A stretch of 64,000 nucleotides of DNA from Pseudomonas sp. UBA5706 (lineage in GTDB: Bacteria > Pseudomonadota > Gammaproteobacteria > Pseudomonadales > Pseudomonadaceae). Position numbers and translations under genes: made by a program. Below are positions 17,327-26,916 of the stretch, one piece after another; position 1 is the stretch's first letter; every line of letters starts with the position of its first letter. The notes beneath the pieces were generated by a model that did no database searches, was not told where the DNA came from, and was given only the letters and a program-made list of their open reading frames with translations. The DNA is taken from contig NZ_DIHC01000034.1 of assembly GCF_002419965.1 (NCBI RefSeq), forward strand, positions 62,001 through 126,000, in the 5' to 3' direction.

Positions 17327-19585
17327 TTAAGTCACGTTTTCCACCAACAATGAATCAACCCGCTGAAAACCACGCGGCAACTTGTTGCCACGGCGACCAC
17401 GCTCGCCCTTGTAATGCTCCAGATCGTCCGGCTTGAGCGACAGCGTACGCTTACCTGCCTGAAGCACCAAGGTGGCGCCATTGGGGATGACCGCCAGGTC
17501 GGTCACATATTCTTCGCGACTGGCGACCCGCTCACCCGCAATGCCGATGATCTTGTTGCCCTTGCCTTTGCCAAGCTGCGGCAGGTCACTGATCTTGAAG
17601 ACCAGCAGACGCCCTTCGGTAGTGACGGCGGCCAGCCAGTTCTGCTCACGGTCAGCCACCGGACGCGGCAAAATGACTTTCGCACCCGAGGGCAGGCTGA
17701 GCACCGCCTTGCCCGCCTTGTTCTTGGCTTGCAAGTCTTCCCCCTTGACCACGAAGCCATAGCCGGCGTCGGACGCGATGACGTAAAGCGCGTCATCATC
17801 CGGCAGTAGTACACATTCAAAGGTAGCCGCAGGTGGCGGCGTTAAGCGACCGGTCAGCGGGTCGCCCTGGCCACGGGCCGACGGCAGGGTATGGGCCGCG
17901 AGCGAGTAGCTGCGCCCGGTGGAGTCGATGAACACTGCGAACTGGTTCGAACGCCCCGCGGCGGCGGCCTTGAAGCCGTCGCCCGCCTTGTAGGAAAGCG
18001 CCGTCGCGTCGATGTCATGACCTTTTGCGCAACGCACCCAGCCTTTATCCGACAACACGACGGTCACAGGCTCGGTCGGCATCAGCTCGTTTTCCGACAG
18101 TGCCTTGGCCTCGGCGCGCTCGACGATTGGCGAGCGACGATCATCGCCATAGGTCTGTGCATCGGCAATCAATTCAGTGCGCACCAGCTTGCGCAGTTTG
18201 GTTTCGCTGCCCAGCAGGGCGCGAAGCTTGGCTTGCTCCTTGAGCAGTTCGTCCTGCTCGCCACGCAGCTTCATCTCTTCCAGACGCGCCAACTGACGCA
18301 GGCGGGTGTCGAGAATGTAGTCCGCCTGGATCTCGGACAGCTCGAAACGCGCGATCAGCTCAGCCTTAGGGTGTTCGGCGGTGCGAATGATGTGGATCAC
18401 TTCATCCAGGTTCAGGTAAGCCGTGAGCAAACCTTCCAACAGGTGCAGGCGACGTTCGACCTTGTCCAAACGAAACTGCAGGCGGCGACGTACGGTGTTG
18501 ATACGGAACGTCAGCCACTCGGAAAGCAGCGCCTTGAGGTTCTTCAACTGCGGCTTGCCGTCCAGACCGATGATGTTGATGTTCACCCGGTAACTGGACT
18601 CAAGCTCGGTGGTCGCGAACAGGTGCTGCATCAGCTCTTCAGGATCGACGCGGTTGGAGCGCGGGATGATCACGATGCGGCAAGGATGCTCATGGTCCGA
18701 CTCGTCGCGCAGGTCGGCAACCATCGGCAGCTTCTTGGCCTGCATCTGCGCGGCGATCTGTTCCAGTACCTTGGCGCCAGACACCTGATGCGGCAGCGCG
18801 GTAACGACGATGTCGCCATCCTCGACGCGGTACACCGCGCGCATGCGCACCGACCCACGTCCGGTTTCGTAGATTTTCAGCAAGTCGGCACGAGGCGTGA
18901 TGATTTCCGCTTCGGTCGGATAATCCGGCCCCTGTACGTGTTCGCACAGCTGCTCGATGGTGGCTTTGGGCTCATCGAGCAGCCGGACACAGGCCGACGC
19001 CACCTCCCGCAAGTTATGCGGCGGGACATCGGTGGCCATGCCCACAGCGATGCCGGTAGTGCCGTTGAGCAGAATGTTCGGTAAACGCGCAGGCAAGACC
19101 GCCGGCTCGTCCAGGGTGCCGTCGAAATTCGGCACCCAGTCCGCAGTACCCTGGCCCAGCTCGGTGAGCAAGACTTCGGAATAACGCGACAACCGCGCTT
19201 CGGTGTAGCGCATGGCAGCGAACGATTTGGGATCGTCCGGCGCCCCCCAGTTACCCTGACCATCGACCAGTGTGTACCGGTAGCTGAAGGACTGCGCCAT
19301 CAGCACCATGGCTTCATAGCAGGCCGAGTCGCCGTGAGGGTGGAATTTACCAAGTACGTCGCCGACGGTGCGCGCCGACTTCTTGTGCTTGGCGTCAGCG
19401 TCCAGGCCCAGCTCGCTCATGGCGTAGATAATGCGTCGCTGCACAGGCTTCAGGCCGTCGCCGATATGCGGCAAGGCACGGTCCATGATCACGTACATGG
19501 AGTAGTTCAGATAGGCCTGTTCGGTGAAGTCAGCCAGCGACCGGCGTTCTACGCCGTCCAGGCTGAGGTCAAGGGAGTCGCTCAT
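17327..19585 (-). CDS. parC: DNA topoisomerase IV subunit A
   Basis: The breakage-rejoining subunit of topoisomerase IV, which decatenates daughter chromosomes. It has 752 residues from ATG 19585. AAMRYTEARL carries the catalytic Tyr127. The quinolone-resistance region reads HPHGDSACYEAM with Ser87 and Glu91, the susceptible-type residues. The C-terminal part has the beta-pinwheel repeats. It is the last gene of a parE-phytase-like-protease-parC run, with 10 bp to the gene upstream. Confidence 0.97.
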   Translation of the reverse strand: MSDSLDLSLDGVERRSLADFTEQAYLNYSMYVIMDRALPHIGDGLKPVQRRIIYAMSELGLDADAKHKKSARTVGDVLGKFHPHGDSACYEAMVLMAQSFSYRYTLVDGQGNWGAPDDPKSFAAMRYTEARLSRYSEVLLTELGQGTADWVPNFDGTLDEPAVLPARLPNILLNGTTGIAVGMATDVPPHNLREVASACVRLLDEPKATIEQLCEHVQGPDYPTEAEIITPRADLLKIYETGRGSVRMRAVYRVEDGDIVVTALPHQVSGAKVLEQIAAQMQAKKLPMVADLRDESDHEHPCRIVIIPRSNRVDPEELMQHLFATTELESSYRVNINIIGLDGKPQLKNLKALLSEWLTFRINTVRRRLQFRLDKVERRLHLLEGLLTAYLNLDEVIHIIRTAEHPKAELIARFELSEIQADYILDTRLRQLARLEEMKLRGEQDELLKEQAKLRALLGSETKLRKLVRTELIADAQTYGDDRRSPIVERAEAKALSENELMPTEPVTVVLSDKGWVRCAKGHDIDATALSYKAGDGFKAAAAGRSNQFAVFIDSTGRSYSLAAHTLPSARGQGDPLTGRLTPPPAATFECVLLPDDDALYVIASDAGYGFVVKGEDLQAKNKAGKAVLSLPSGAKVILPRPVADREQNWLAAVTTEGRLLVFKISDLPQLGKGKGNKIIGIAGERVASREEYVTDLAVIPNGATLVLQAGKRTLSLKPDDLEHYKGERGRRGNKLPRGFQRVDSLLVENVT

Positions 19586-19595
19586 GCGGGCCTCA

Positions 19596-20117
19596 TCATT
19601 TTGTCGTCTGACGCAGCAGCAATGTGCCGCCACGTTGTGTGAATTCGAGTTGCTTGATGGCGCTCATACCCAGCAGCACCTGATCACCGTCCAGGCCGGG
19701 CACCACCAGGGCGCGTACGTTGTTCAAGACGATATCGCCGATTTGCAGGCGTTCCAACGTAGTCCGAAACGCGTCGGTGCGGCCGTTGGCCGTGCTCACC
19801 TGGATCGGGTCGCCGCGTTGCAGATGCAACGTCTCGGCCATGTCTTCGGGAATGGCGACGTCGGTCGCCCCCGTGTCGAGCATGAACTGCACAGGGCGCG
19901 TGTTGATCTGCCCCGTCATCACGAAGTGTCCCTGTCGGTTGCTTGCCAGTTGCACCTGGACATAGCCGTCACCGTGCTCGGAGGTGACGTCACCGTTCGG
20001 GTTTTCCTGACGCTGTTCCCATTCACCGAAAAACCGCGTCGCCAGAAACAGCGCCGCGGCCCAGGCAACGATCAGCATCAAGCGCCCGGCGCGTTTGCCG
20101 GGAGGTGCCTGGGTCAA
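19596..20117 (-). CDS. Membrane-anchored retroviral-type aspartic protease (TIGR02281 family)
   Basis: A 173-residue protein with one N-terminal membrane helix (LMLIVAWAAALFLATRFF, about 13-30) and a periplasmic clan AA protease domain. The active-site sequence is FMLDTGATDVAIPE (about residues 78-91), the single DTGA motif of retropepsin-like enzymes that act as dimers. VLLGMSAIKQLEF is the matching second conserved block. Substrates are unknown. Its ATG overlaps the stop of the phytase-like gene (4-bp overlap) and it runs into parC, so all are probably on one transcript. Confidence 0.85.
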   Translation of the reverse strand: MTQAPPGKRAGRLMLIVAWAAALFLATRFFGEWEQRQENPNGDVTSEHGDGYVQVQLASNRQGHFVMTGQINTRPVQFMLDTGATDVAIPEDMAETLHLQRGDPIQVSTANGRTDAFRTTLERLQIGDIVLNNVRALVVPGLDGDQVLLGMSAIKQLEFTQRGGTLLLRQTTK

Positions 20118-21112
20118 GGCTTGCCGCCCCAGCCACCCTCTGGCGCAGCGAAGCGCCAGACGATGGGGCGTTTTTCACCGTCAGCGCGGGCGCCGAAGTT
20201 GTTATCGATACCAACCCAGGCTCCGGTGTCATCCACGATCAGGGCTTCGGTCAGGCCGTACTTCTGATCGTAGAGCCGATTGGGCAGCAACGCTTCCTTG
20301 GCGAACGACCAGCAGGTTTCCAGTTGCCCGGTTTCCAGCGTTCGACGACAGATGCGATACGCCGCCCGCTCAAGGGTGTACAACTTGCCGTTGAACAACG
20401 AGATGTCGGAAAAATCCTTGGCGACGGATTTGCCGCCCAACTGCGGCGGCAGAATGTCATTGCCGGACTCGACCCGCAAAATACAGCTCGCGCCACAGCT
20501 CCAGCTGTCTTTACTCAACTTTGCAGTCAACAGGCCACGTTTTTCACGCTCGGCGGCCAGCCACAGCTGATCGCCTGCCGGATTGATGGCAATGCCTTCG
20601 AAAATCGCGTTGAAGTGCTGCAGCATGCCGGCGGACTGGGCTTCCTGAACCAGCTTCTTCGGCAATGGCAGCCAGCTCGGCGCACCATCGACCGGGACTT
20701 TCAATACCGTAGCGAAGCCTTCGCTGACCAAATAGCGGTTACCGGCGGCATCACAAGTCACACCTTCGAAATCCAGATCGCCGCCACGAATCAGCGACGC
20801 CGCCTTGGCCATGCCACGCAGTGTCGGGGACAGTCCGCTGTCGGGGATGGGCGGAATTTCAAGCTTCAGCGCATGGGCCTTCCACACGGTCGCCGCAGTG
20901 TCGAGGCTGTACAGCAACGTGTCGTCGCGGTCGGACACCGTCCATAGCACGCCATTACACGAGGCCAGACCGGACAGATTGCCACCTACCATGTCGTCGA
21001 CTGCGTGCTCGGACAGCAGCTTGAGTTCGGGCAGGGGCTTTTGTGCAAGCGCCTGCGCGGCGAATGCAGGCGTGACGGTCAACACCAGGGCCGCCAGCCA
21101 GCCTCGGTTCAA
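20114..21112 (-). CDS. Secreted esterase-like activity of phytase family protein
   Basis: A 332-residue exported protein with a signal peptide ending around AFAAQALA. The mature part is a beta-propeller-like sequence with LSGLASCNGVLWTVSDRDD, FEGVTCDAAGNRYLVSEG and FEGIAINPAGDQLWLAAE. These are the repeating acidic blades of the esterase-like-of-phytase (PF13449-type) family. Real phytase activity is not shown. Its start overlaps the parE stop by 4 bp (ATGA), and its own stop overlaps the protease start in the same way. Confidence 0.78.
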   Translation of the reverse strand: MNRGWLAALVLTVTPAFAAQALAQKPLPELKLLSEHAVDDMVGGNLSGLASCNGVLWTVSDRDDTLLYSLDTAATVWKAHALKLEIPPIPDSGLSPTLRGMAKAASLIRGGDLDFEGVTCDAAGNRYLVSEGFATVLKVPVDGAPSWLPLPKKLVQEAQSAGMLQHFNAIFEGIAINPAGDQLWLAAEREKRGLLTAKLSKDSWSCGASCILRVESGNDILPPQLGGKSVAKDFSDISLFNGKLYTLERAAYRICRRTLETGQLETCWSFAKEALLPNRLYDQKYGLTEALIVDDTGAWVGIDNNFGARADGEKRPIVWRFAAPEGGWGGKP

Positions 21113-23013
21113 ACCAGCACCTCGGCCAGGTTGCCCTTGGATTCGAGCCAGGTCTTGCGGTCGCCCGCACGCTTCTTGGCCAGCAGCATGTCCATGATCT
21201 CCGATGTGGCTTCGAAATCGTCCAGGGTCAGTTGCACCAGGCGCCGGGTATTGGGGTCCATGGTGGTTTCGCGCAATTGCGGCGGGTTCATTTCACCCAG
21301 GCCCTTGAAACGCGTGACCTGCGGCTTGCCGCGCTTCTTCTCGGCCACCAGGCGGTCAAGAATGCCATCACGCTCGGCTTCGTCCAGGGCGTAATAGATG
21401 TCCTTACCCAGGTCGATGCGGTACAGCGGCGGCATGGCGACGTAGACGTGACCGGCGTCCACCAGCGGGCGGAAATGCTGGACGAACAGCGCACAGAGCA
21501 ACGTGGCGATGTGCAGACCGTCAGAGTCGGCGTCGGCGAGGATGCAGATCTTGCCGTAACGCAGCTGGCTCATGTCTGCCGCGCCGGGATCGACACCGAT
21601 GGCTACCGCGATGTTGTGCACTTCCTGACTGGCGAGTACTTCGCCGCCATCGACTTCCCAGGTGTTGAGGATCTTGCCGCGCAACGGCAGGATGGCCTGG
21701 AATTCCTTGTCTCGCGCCTGCTTGGCCGAGCCCCCGGCAGAGTCACCCTCCACCAGGAACAGCTCGGCACGCATAGGGTCCTGCCCCGCACAATCCGCGA
21801 GTTTGCCCGGCAGCGCCGGGCCTTGGGTAATGCGTTTGCGCTCGACCTTCTTGCTAGCCTTCAGGCGGCGACCGGCGTTGTTGATTGCCAGTTCCGCCAA
21901 TTGCATGCCCATTTCCGGGTGCGCATTGAGCCACAGACTAAAGGCATCCTTGACCACTCCAGACACGAACGCCGCGGCCTCGCGGGAGGACAGACGCTCC
22001 TTGGTCTGGCCGGAGAATTGTGGCTCCTGCATCTTCATCGAGAGCACGAAGGCGATACGCTCCCAGACGTCTTCCGGCGCCAGCTTTACCCCACGCGGCA
22101 GCAGGTTGCGGAATTCACAGAATTCGCGCATCGCATCGAGCAGCCCTTGGCGCAGACCGTTGACATGGGTGCCGCCCTGCGCGGTCGGAATCAGATTGAC
22201 GTAGCTTTCCTGCACGCTGTCGCCGCCCTCGGGCAACCACAACAACGCCCAGTCAACGGCTTCCTTGTTACCGGCGAACGCGCCGCAGAACGGTTCTTCC
22301 GGCAAACGCAGAAAGTCATTGACCGAATCCTGCAGATAAGAGCGCAGGCCGTCTTCGTAATGCCACTCGACCTTCTCGCCGCTGCTCTTGTCTTCGAAAC
22401 TGACCAACAGGCCCGGGCACAGAACTGCCTTGGCCTTGAGCACGTGCTTGAGGCGGCTGACCGAGAATTTGGGGCTGTCGAAGTACTTGGGGTCTGGGGC
22501 GAAATACACGCTGGTACCGGTGTTGCGCTTGCCAACGGTGCCGACAACGGCCAGTTCGGTGGCCTTGTAGCCATCCGCGAAGGTCATTTCGTATTCGTTG
22601 CCGTCACGCTTGACCCGCACCCGCACCTGGGTGGAAAGCGCGTTGACCACGGAAATCCCTACCCCGTGCAGACCGCCGGAGAACTGGTAGTTCTTGTTGG
22701 AGAACTTGCCGCCTGCGTGCAGCTTGGTAAGGATCAGCTCGACACCCGACACGCCCTCTTCCGGGTGAATGTCCACCGGCATGCCGCGACCGTCGTCGGC
22801 CACTTCCAGCGAGTTGTCGGCATGGAGAATGACCTGCACCGATCTGGCATGACCGGCCAGGGCTTCGTCGACACTGTTGTCGATGACTTCCTGGGCGAGG
22901 TGGTTGGGCCGCGTGGTGTCGGTGTACATGCCCGGCCGCTTGCGGACCGGGTCGAGGCCCGAGAGGACTTCGATGGCGTCTGCGTTATAAGAGCTAGCGC
23001 TGGGATTGGCCAT
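21109..23013 (-). CDS. parE: DNA topoisomerase IV subunit B
   Basis: The ATPase subunit of topoisomerase IV. It has 634 residues. GHKL ATP-binding motifs are visible at EVIDNSVDEALAG, DDGRGMPVD and GGLHGVGISVVNALS. The TOPRIM part is marked by ELFLVEGDSAGGSAKQARD, the PLRGKILN block and an acidic LADADSDG metal site. It is the first gene of the parE...parC run. Confidence 0.97.
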   Translation of the reverse strand: MANPSASSYNADAIEVLSGLDPVRKRPGMYTDTTRPNHLAQEVIDNSVDEALAGHARSVQVILHADNSLEVADDGRGMPVDIHPEEGVSGVELILTKLHAGGKFSNKNYQFSGGLHGVGISVVNALSTQVRVRVKRDGNEYEMTFADGYKATELAVVGTVGKRNTGTSVYFAPDPKYFDSPKFSVSRLKHVLKAKAVLCPGLLVSFEDKSSGEKVEWHYEDGLRSYLQDSVNDFLRLPEEPFCGAFAGNKEAVDWALLWLPEGGDSVQESYVNLIPTAQGGTHVNGLRQGLLDAMREFCEFRNLLPRGVKLAPEDVWERIAFVLSMKMQEPQFSGQTKERLSSREAAAFVSGVVKDAFSLWLNAHPEMGMQLAELAINNAGRRLKASKKVERKRITQGPALPGKLADCAGQDPMRAELFLVEGDSAGGSAKQARDKEFQAILPLRGKILNTWEVDGGEVLASQEVHNIAVAIGVDPGAADMSQLRYGKICILADADSDGLHIATLLCALFVQHFRPLVDAGHVYVAMPPLYRIDLGKDIYYALDEAERDGILDRLVAEKKRGKPQVTRFKGLGEMNPPQLRETTMDPNTRRLVQLTLDDFEATSEIMDMLLAKKRAGDRKTWLESKGNLAEVLV

Positions 23014-23103
23014 GGGGTCTCGTCATCAAGTCGTTCATGAAATTTCGGAGTGACACTGTGATACCTGTTTGTTTCAGCAAAAACATCGATCAAGCGCCCG
23101 CGA

Positions 23104-23724
23104 TCAAAGCGCCGAAAGATCAATCGCCTGCAAAAGCTCGGGGGCGAATCCGGCAATACTCAACAGGGTAGGCATTTTTTCCGCAAAACCCTGGAAGCCA
23201 TGATCGCCACCGGCTTCTATTCGCAAGGCACAGGCGCGATAAAAAGCCTGCGCGCGCCGATAGTCCAGCGTCTCGTCACCGGTCTGCAACCACACTTGAA
23301 TACGCTGCGGATCCTGCGGGGCGGGCACTTCAAGCTCAGCCAGCGCATCCACATGGTCGTGCGTCAGCTCCCAGGCTTCGCCGGTATAAAGGTTTTTCTG
23401 CGTGCCCAGAAAACCGTCGAACAATTGGTGCGGATTCACCGCCGGATTGATCAACACTGCCTTCAGGCCATAACGTTCGGCCAGGTGAGTCGCATAGTAG
23501 CCGCCGAGTGAGCTGCCGACCAGTAATGGCCGCCCGCCCAGTTCGTCGATAGCCGCTTGCATCTGAACCAGGGCCTGGCGTGGATGGTGATGCAACTCCG
23601 GCACGCGCAATCGCTCGCTGAGCCCTAGGCGCTTCATCAAGCCGGCGAGCTGCGTGGCCTTTTTCGACATGGCCGAGCTGTTCAGGCCATGCAGATAAAG
23701 AAGAGTCGAGTGATCGTGATCCAC
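23104..23724 (-). CDS. yqiA: YqiA-type alpha/beta-hydrolase esterase
   Basis: A 206-residue small esterase of the YqiA family. YLHGLNSSAMSKKA gives the oxyanion-hole HG, and GSSLGGYYATHLAE the nucleophile elbow with the catalytic serine in GSSLGG. GGDHGFQGF near the C-terminus provides the histidine. The start is GTG 23724 with GGAGG 6 nt upstream. It lies between cpdA and parE, the order also seen in E. coli. In vivo substrate is not established. Confidence 0.9.
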   Translation of the reverse strand: MDHDHSTLLYLHGLNSSAMSKKATQLAGLMKRLGLSERLRVPELHHHPRQALVQMQAAIDELGGRPLLVGSSLGGYYATHLAERYGLKAVLINPAVNPHQLFDGFLGTQKNLYTGEAWELTHDHVDALAELEVPAPQDPQRIQVWLQTGDETLDYRRAQAFYRACALRIEAGGDHGFQGFAEKMPTLLSIAGFAPELLQAIDLSAL

Positions 23725-23841
23725 AACGGGCCTCCAGAAGCTGCGAGTCGAATTGATCGCAGGGCAAAGCCACGCAGTTTACAGGACAACTGCGCGAAGA
23801 CTCATGTGTTGATGATTCGCCAGGAATTCAGGACATGCCCT

Positions 23842-24651
23842 TCAATACCCGGCGCCACTGAGGTCAACCTCGAACAGGTCGGGATGAACGCGGGAAACAC
23901 CGGTTTGGATCTGCCCATCGTCAAGCAGACGCAACCAACGATAGCCTGGCGCCAGCGAATCGAGGGCGAAGTCTCCGCTATTGGGCGCAAACTGAATGCA
24001 GGTCGAGGGCGAAGCGAGCAGGCGCACGCCGTCGCGGAGCTGGTCGAATTCCTGATGCACATGACCCCAGAGCAGCGCCCGCGTCTGCGGAAACCGCTCC
24101 AGCACGGCAAACAGCGCATCGGGGTTTCTAAGCCCGATCGGCTCCATCCACGCCGCCCCAATGGGCACCGGGTGATGATGCAGGCACACCAGGTGATGAC
24201 GCTCCGGGGCTTCGCTCAAGGCTTGGGCGAGCAGTTGCAGTTGCTTGTCTTCCAGGTAACCGGGGACCGAGCCGGGCACCGCTGAGTCGAGCAAGGTGAC
24301 GCGCCAATTGCCGATATCCACCACGGGGTCGAGAAAGTCGCTGTGCTGAGCGGCGATGGACATTTCCCGCAGCTCATCATGATTACCCGCAAGCCAGCGC
24401 TTGGGGGCATCGAGCCGCTCGCTGGCCTGGCGAAATGCCTGATAGGACTCGACCGTGCCGTCCTGGGACAGGTCACCGGTCGCCAGCACCAGATCGATCC
24501 GGCTTTGTTCGGCCAGCACCAGATCCACCACGGCGCGCAGGCTGTCACGGGTTTTCATCCCCAACAGCGTGCCGTGCGCTTCAGCGAACAGATGACTGTC
24601 GGACAGTTGAACCACCAACACGGAAGACGGGGTTGAGGATGCACTCGGCAA
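23842..24651 (-). CDS. cpdA: 3',5'-cyclic AMP phosphodiesterase CpdA
   Basis: A class III cAMP phosphodiesterase that lowers cAMP and so limits Vfr/Crp-type regulation. It has 269 residues. The five metallophosphoesterase blocks are in order: QLSDSHLF (DxH), ATGDLSQDG (GDxxxDG), GNHDE, CLHHHPVP and WGHVHQEFD (GHxH). The start is a TTG at 24651 with GGAG 7 nt upstream. The 236 bp between this gene and the next upstream one (24652-24887) holds no gene that I can support. Confidence 0.93.
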   Translation of the reverse strand: MPSASSTPSSVLVVQLSDSHLFAEAHGTLLGMKTRDSLRAVVDLVLAEQSRIDLVLATGDLSQDGTVESYQAFRQASERLDAPKRWLAGNHDELREMSIAAQHSDFLDPVVDIGNWRVTLLDSAVPGSVPGYLEDKQLQLLAQALSEAPERHHLVCLHHHPVPIGAAWMEPIGLRNPDALFAVLERFPQTRALLWGHVHQEFDQLRDGVRLLASPSTCIQFAPNSGDFALDSLAPGYRWLRLLDDGQIQTGVSRVHPDLFEVDLSGAGY

Positions 24652-24887
24652 GGGCCGGCTCCTTTAGCAGATATGGCCGGATTATGGTGTCAGATTGTTG
24701 CAACGGCAAACCGGAAAGAGGGTGACGGTTCTCATTTATGGCAGAGGCTGCCCGTGGCGTACCTTTAGGAGACGTTGCAGGCTACGACGGCAGCGAACGT
24801 GCAGCATCAATCACCCTCGATGTCACCGACACGACGTCTTCGCCGGTACGCCGATTTCCAACGTCATCAAGGTGGCGACGAAGTGAG

Positions 24888-25340
24888 TTAGCGCACAGCC
24901 TCGTACTCATGGCCGCACGCCAGGCAGTGGCTGAGCCACTCGCCGAGAAAGAGATTCAACTGGGCCTTTTCGTCGGGCTGGTGCATGTCGGCGTTGGGGT
25001 ACGGGTAAATGCCCTGAAAACGCCGAGCATGTTCGGCCCCGATGACTTCGGCCATACGCGCGTCGTGATAGACCTGTACTTCCAGCACCGGAACCGGCAG
25101 CCACGGCAGGCTGTGCTCCTGACGAACCTGCAAGGTCGTGGTGTACGGACAGTCAAGTATCACCTCGACTGCCAGCACGCCCAACATCTGATCGCCCTGG
25201 GTGACCGCCACCCGACGGGAACGTTGTGCATGGCGCATGTCAGGTAACAGACGCATCAAGCGCGCGTAGTTCGCCTCGCAGGCTGCTTGCAGCCCGGCGA
25301 GGTCGACACGGTAGCGCTCGCGCAGAAGATTCACGACCAC
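24888..25340 (-). CDS. DUF1249 family protein (YqiB-like)
   Basis: A 150-residue soluble protein. The N-terminal RERYRVDLAGLQAACEANY and CPYTTTLQVRQ, and the C-terminal EKAQLNLFLGEWLSHCLA, are the conserved blocks of the family. In E. coli too (yqiB) it sits between nudF and cpdA. Function is unknown. The start is taken as GTG 25340, which overlaps the end of nudF by 10 bp; a second GTG at 25334 is possible. Confidence 0.85.
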   Translation of the reverse strand: MVVNLLRERYRVDLAGLQAACEANYARLMRLLPDMRHAQRSRRVAVTQGDQMLGVLAVEVILDCPYTTTLQVRQEHSLPWLPVPVLEVQVYHDARMAEVIGAEHARRFQGIYPYPNADMHQPDEKAQLNLFLGEWLSHCLACGHEYEAVR

Positions 25341-25948
25341 AGCCCCCTGATTTCAGCGCGATTGAGCGCCAACCACTGTATTGCGATGATAGTTGCCGCG
25401 TTGACGATACGTCCGTCTTTTACAGCCTGCATGGCGTCGTCGAACGACCAGACCGACACACGGATGTCCTCGGCCTCTTCTTCCAGCCCGTGCACCCCAC
25501 CTGCCCCCTCGCTCTCGCATTTGCCCAGGTACAGGTGAACGAATTCGTTACTGCCACCGGGCGACGGAAAATACTTGGTGATCGGCCACAGCGCGCTGAA
25601 GGCCAGCCCGGCCTCTTCTTCGCCTTCACGGTGGGCAACTTCCTCGGGCTGTTCTTTCTTGTCGATCAGGCCGGCAACCATTTCGATCAGCCAGGGGTTG
25701 GGATGCTTGCCAATCACCCCCACCCGGAACTGCTCGAGCAGCACCACTTCATCACGCTTTGCGTCATAGGGCAGCACGCATACAGCGTCATGGCGCACGA
25801 ACAATTCGCGCTTGATCTCAGGGCTCATTCCGCCGTCGAACAGCTCATGACGCAGGCGCAGGCGGTCCAACTGATAGAAACCCTTGAAGCAGGTTTCGCG
25901 GTGGACGATCTCATGCTTGGTGGGTGTCGATTGAGTGGTATCGGTCAT
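25331..25948 (-). CDS. nudF: ADP-ribose pyrophosphatase NudF
   Basis: A Nudix hydrolase that splits ADP-ribose into AMP and ribose 5-phosphate. The Nudix box starts at GLIDKKE and ends REGEEEAGL, fitting GX5EX7REUXEEXGU except that the U position after RE is a glycine. Downstream YFPSPGGSNEFVHLYLG is the ADP-ribose-type extension. The protein has 205 residues from ATG 25948. It is the first gene of the nudF-DUF1249 pair. Confidence 0.94.
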   Translation of the reverse strand: MTDTTQSTPTKHEIVHRETCFKGFYQLDRLRLRHELFDGGMSPEIKRELFVRHDAVCVLPYDAKRDEVVLLEQFRVGVIGKHPNPWLIEMVAGLIDKKEQPEEVAHREGEEEAGLAFSALWPITKYFPSPGGSNEFVHLYLGKCESEGAGGVHGLEEEAEDIRVSVWSFDDAMQAVKDGRIVNAATIIAIQWLALNRAEIRGLWS

Positions 25949-26169
25949 AAATTTCTCACTGCAAAGCACGGGTGACTTCACGCCATCCTAACGTGCCGTG
26001 GAACGGGATGCACAGCCCTTGAAGTTGGTAAATCCGGCACTCAGGGTAGACGACGGCAAGGGAATGGCACTCTAATCCGCCCAGTGGCGAACTGATTGCG
26101 CCGCACGCAGTCCAAGCCTGTTGCCGTTACCCCCTGTGATGGCCCTTTATGCCAACGCCAAGGATCAAC

Positions 26170-26916
26170 ATGTCGTTTCTGAAGATCATTTCAATGGCCT
26201 GCCTGGCCCTGATACTGGGCGCCTGCCAAGGCCTGTTTCAACCCAACCTGCGCAGTCCGCTGACCGTTCAGCGAGACGCCTCCGAACTGATCAAGCCTGG
26301 CTGCACCACCGACGATTGCCCTTTGGTGAACATCGACACGGTGCATTTTCCGGACGAGCCCAAGCTCGACGCCATCGTCCAGCGCACGCTGTTGCAACTG
26401 ACCCGCAGCGACAGCGATGGCCCGGTGCCGCCGACTCTCAAAGCCTATCAGGAGCAATTCCTGGCCCGTGCCCCGGCACGCAACAGCAGCTATCTGCAGG
26501 CCAAGGTACGGGAGCAGCATGACGGAATCGTGGTGGTCGAGCTGTCCAGCTACCTGGACACCGGCGGCGCTCACGGCGAACCAGGCCGTGCGTTCATCAA
26601 CTATTCCCGTCAGCAGCAACGGGTTCTGACCCTGGCCGACATGCTGGTGCCAGGTCAGGAAGCTGCCTTCTGGGAAAAAGCCGAGCTGGCGCATCAAGCC
26701 TGGCAAATCAGCGTCAAGCTGGATAAGGATACCGAGTTCCAGAAGATGTGGCCTTTCAAGCGAACTTCCAACGTCGCCCTGACGTACGGTGCAGTAATCC
26801 TTAAATATCCTGTCACCACCATCGCCCCTTACGCCATGGGCCATATCGAGCTGAAGATTCCTTATCCTCAGCTCAACGGTATCGTCAAACCGGAACTGTT
26901 CCCCGGCCGGAGCTGA
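26170..26916 (+). CDS. RsiV/DUF3298-family lipoprotein
   Basis: A 248-residue lipoprotein. The ATG at 26170 has AAGGA 6 nt upstream and opens a signal peptide with lipobox LGAC. The mature part has SSYLQAKVREQHDGIVVVEL, LDTGGAHGEPG and an INYSRQQQRVLTLADML block. This is the DUF4163/DUF3298 pattern found in RsiV, where the domain binds lysozyme. Lysozyme binding in this protein is not shown. The 3' end overlaps the 3' end of the convergent cytX gene by about 32 bp. Confidence 0.82.
   Translation: MSFLKIISMACLALILGACQGLFQPNLRSPLTVQRDASELIKPGCTTDDCPLVNIDTVHFPDEPKLDAIVQRTLLQLTRSDSDGPVPPTLKAYQEQFLARAPARNSSYLQAKVREQHDGIVVVELSSYLDTGGAHGEPGRAFINYSRQQQRVLTLADMLVPGQEAAFWEKAELAHQAWQISVKLDKDTEFQKMWPFKRTSNVALTYGAVILKYPVTTIAPYAMGHIELKIPYPQLNGIVKPELFPGRS

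Noticed and set aside
17585..19585. Quinolone-resistance change in parC
   Set aside because: Residues Ser87 and Glu91 are the wild-type ones.
21232..23040. Open frame of about 600 codons opposite parE
   Set aside because: Antisense shadow of topoisomerase IV; no domain and no ribosome binding site.
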